Shown here: piece by piece, positions 61,886 to 64,000 of the stretch | Numbering within the stretch: the first letter of the stretch is position 1 | Layout: every line of letters starts with the position of its first letter | Source: Bacillota bacterium | GTDB taxonomy: Bacteria > Bacillota > Clostridia > Acetivibrionales > DSM-1351 | Direction of reading: 5' to 3' | DNA: 64,000 bases | Assembly: GCA_023398105.1 (NCBI GenBank) | Contig: JAEWST010000073.1 | Location: forward strand, 1 to 64,000 | Notes under the pieces: model-generated | Databases searched by the model: none | The model's input: only the letters and a program-made list of their open reading frames with translations | What the model was told of the DNA's origin: nothing | Made by a program: the position numbers and the translations under genes

Positions 61886-61925
61886 TAGCTTGAAAACAAA
61901 TTTGTATATATAAGGCGAGGTTATA
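61886..61925 (+). repeat. Family A repeat fragment
   Basis: TAGCTTGAAAACAAATTTGTATATATAAGGC matches the left half of the family A unit; the right half is missing. It lies inside the fliQ-fliR gap. Confidence 0.45.
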
Positions 61926-62040
61926 AAGTCATAAATGCCTTATGCTATTAATAATTAATTATTTTTATTTAGAATATTTCAAAATTATTTTGTATTAGTT
62001 ATTTAATTTTGACTTAATTATAAATTTAGGAGTTGAGAAT

Positions 62041-62829
62041 GTGCAGATACCATTAGGTATGTTGCTGAATAGTGTGGAGCTTTTTCTCCTTATATTTGTT
62101 AGAATGACTGGCTTATTCGTTATCGCTCCAATTTTTGGTCGTAACATGCCTGCTTATATTAAGATTGGAATTGCGTTAACTACGGCTATTTTGATGGCAA
62201 GTGTTGTAAAGGTGGATAATATTATTGAGATTAATGGATATCTGCTTTATGCATTTTATATAATTAAAGAATTTATCGTTGGACTTGTGATTGGTTTTGT
62301 TTCATACGCACTTTTTACAAGCATTTATATTGCAGGTCAGATAATTGACATGCAGATTGGTTTTGGTATGGTTAATGTTTTTGATCCTATAACTAATATT
62401 CAAGTACCAATAACTGCTAATCTTTATTATATGGTAGCTATGCTGATATTTCTTGCAACTAATGGTCATCATCTATTAATAAAAGCACTTTATCAGAGCT
62501 TCAAAATTGTACCAATTGGAAGTGCAGGGATGGGATCTAATATGAAGGATAATATAATTGAAATTTTTCAACAGATGTTTTCAATAGGATTTAAAATTGC
62601 TGCACCAATTGTAGCTGCTATTTTGATTGCAGATGTAGTATTAGGTATAATATCGAAAACTATACCACAGATGAACGTTTTTGTTTTGGGTATGCCCTTG
62701 AAAATATTAGTTGGAATAGTATTAATTTTAATTACAATACCAGCTTTTATATACATTGTAACTATGTTAACAGATAAAATGAATATTGATATATTCAAAT
62801 TTTTGAAGGACATGGGGAGTAATCCTTAA
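62041..62829 (+). CDS. fliR: Flagellar export gate protein FliR
   Basis: 262 residues, about six membrane helices, with LIFVRMTGLFVIAPIFGRNMPAYIKIGIALT near the N terminus and the FliR core IIDMQIGFGMVNVFDPITNIQVPI (about 100-125). It completes the FliP-Q-R pore. GTG 62041 follows AGGAGTTGA. flhB follows. Confidence 0.95.
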   Translation: MQIPLGMLLNSVELFLLIFVRMTGLFVIAPIFGRNMPAYIKIGIALTTAILMASVVKVDNIIEINGYLLYAFYIIKEFIVGLVIGFVSYALFTSIYIAGQIIDMQIGFGMVNVFDPITNIQVPITANLYYMVAMLIFLATNGHHLLIKALYQSFKIVPIGSAGMGSNMKDNIIEIFQQMFSIGFKIAAPIVAAILIADVVLGIISKTIPQMNVFVLGMPLKILVGIVLILITIPAFIYIVTMLTDKMNIDIFKFLKDMGSNP

Positions 62830-62873
62830 AGGACGCTCAATGGACAAATGCTACACTAGTTTTGGAGGTTGGA

Positions 62874-64000
62874 ATGAAAAAAACCATTGATGAAAGTCTG
62901 TTGAAAAGGGATTATAGTGGACTAAATTTAAATTACCAACTCTTTGCAGCAGGAGGAGATGACAAGACAGAAAAAGCAACTCCTAAAAAAAAGAGTGATG
63001 CTAGAAAAAAAGGACAGGTATTTCAAAGCAGAGAAATGTCTGCCGCACTAATATTAATTATTATGATTGTTACATTAAAAGCTCTAGGCTCAAATTTATA
63101 TAGTCAGATTACTTTATATATGAAAAATGCTTTTTCTGAATATATAAAAGTAACAGGTCAATTTGATCTTAACTTGGTAATGAAGCTTTTTATTGAAGCA
63201 TTAATATTATTAGCTAAAACAGTGTTGCCTTTGCTTATAGTGGCTGCTTTAGCAGCTGTAATAGTTGGTTATGCTCAGGTTGGCTATCTGTTTACTTTTG
63301 AAACATTAAAGGTAAAAGGTAACAGAATAAATCCATTGAGCGGTTTTAAAAGAATATTTTCGGTGCGTTCACTAGTTGAGTTACTGAAATCTATAATTAA
63401 AATAGTTATAGTTGTGTGGGTTGCTTATTCATATTTAAAGTCAAAGACAAATGAAGTTATAGCACTAATGGATGCAGATTTATTTGGTATATTATCCTTT
63501 ATTGGAGATGCAACTTTCAATGTAGGAATAAAAATATCATTTGCAATGGTCATTCTTGGATTTGCTGATTTCCTTTATCAGAAATTTGATTATGAAAAGA
63601 ATTTAAGAATGACAAAACAGGAAGTTAAAGATGAATATAAGCAGACTGAAGGTAATCCTGAAATCAAAGGTAAAATTAAGCAGAAGCAGCGACAAATGTC
63701 GATGAAACGAATGATGCAGGATGTACCTAAGGCTGATGTAGTTATAACAAATCCTACACATTTTGCTGTAGCTATTAAATATGATTTAGAAAAAGCAAGT
63801 GCTCCGTTTGTTATAGCAAAAGGTCAGGATTATATAGCACTTAGAATCAAGCAGATTGCTACAGATAATAAAGTACAGCTTGTTGAAAACAAGCCTTTGG
63901 CTAGAACGCTATATAGTACTGTTGATATTGGTGAGAATATACCACCTGAGTTATATCAGGCTGTTGCAGAAATATTAGCATTTGTTTATAAACTTAAAAA
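62874..64000 (+). CDS. flhB: Flagellar export switch protein FlhB (3' end beyond the window)
   Basis: 375 codons are visible and the frame is still open at 64000. A short extension leads to LFAAGGDDKTEKATPKKKSDARKKGQVFQS, the FlhB start, then four membrane helices and the cytoplasmic domain with the self-cleavage motif NPTH (about 298-301) followed by FAVAIKYD. Cleavage there switches export from hook to filament proteins. SD TTGGAGGTTGGA precedes ATG 62874. Confidence 0.95.
   Translation, partial: MKKTIDESLLKRDYSGLNLNYQLFAAGGDDKTEKATPKKKSDARKKGQVFQSREMSAALILIIMIVTLKALGSNLYSQITLYMKNAFSEYIKVTGQFDLNLVMKLFIEALILLAKTVLPLLIVAALAAVIVGYAQVGYLFTFETLKVKGNRINPLSGFKRIFSVRSLVELLKSIIKIVIVVWVAYSYLKSKTNEVIALMDADLFGILSFIGDATFNVGIKISFAMVILGFADFLYQKFDYEKNLRMTKQEVKDEYKQTEGNPEIKGKIKQKQRQMSMKRMMQDVPKADVVITNPTHFAVAIKYDLEKASAPFVIAKGQDYIALRIKQIATDNKVQLVENKPLARTLYSTVDIGENIPPELYQAVAEILAFVYKLK

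Overview
The window looks like chromosomal DNA of an anaerobic, spore-forming, flagellated member of the class Clostridia. It is AT-rich, often uses GTG and TTG starts with strong Shine-Dalgarno (SD) sequences, and carries spoIIGA-sigE-sigG, Coat_F proteins, two T-box leaders, a MurT/GatD pair and a full clostridial flagellar operon. Gene order (murA-divIB-sbp-ftsA-ftsZ-spoIIGA-sigE-sigG; dprA-topA-trmFO-flgB onward) resembles Ruminiclostridium / cluster III relatives. That placement is inferred from memory, not from a search.

Layout. 1-5.9 kb: rpsU-yqeY, a CYTH protein, a YkgJ protein, a DJ-1 protein, an SDR reductase, a CorA-type transporter behind a two-state leader, a membrane protein and tRNA-Val. 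6.4-13.4 kb: a Na+/Ca2+-exchanger-type protein, YetF plus DUF4363, two KtrA/TrkA-type proteins separated by repeats, T-box-tyrS and two small coat-type genes. 13.8-27.3 kb: murA is split into a 5' part (13810-14169) and a 3' part (26363-27297). About 12.2 kb lies between them: a response regulator, an ECF sigma/anti-sigma pair, polA-coaE, a lytic transglycosylase, T-box-aroF, murT-gatD and a 66-bp tandem array. 27.3-35.1 kb: division and sporulation genes, then nrdR. 35.8-44.3 kb: comM, dprA, a patatin-like lipase, topA and trmFO. 44.4-64 kb: one flagellar cluster from flgB to flhB, which runs off the end.

The most unusual aspect is non-coding. At least three families of short dispersed palindromic repeats occupy most longer intergenic gaps. 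A fourth motif, a small hairpin abutting the SD and start codon, precedes five genes; at two of them an upstream anti-SD segment could mask the SD. The split murA is flanked by an imperfect 27-33 bp direct repeat and has a large in-phase repeat array at its right edge, so a repeat-associated rearrangement (or an assembly error) needs checking. The corA leader can form a terminator that also hides the SD, or an alternative pairing that breaks it.

Functionally, envelope genes recur (MurA, MurT/GatD, transglycosylase, DivIB/FtsA/FtsZ, the SpoIIGA-SigE-SigG switch). The flagellar genes read as one block: rod, MS ring/C ring, export ATPase, hook, switch, then export gate.
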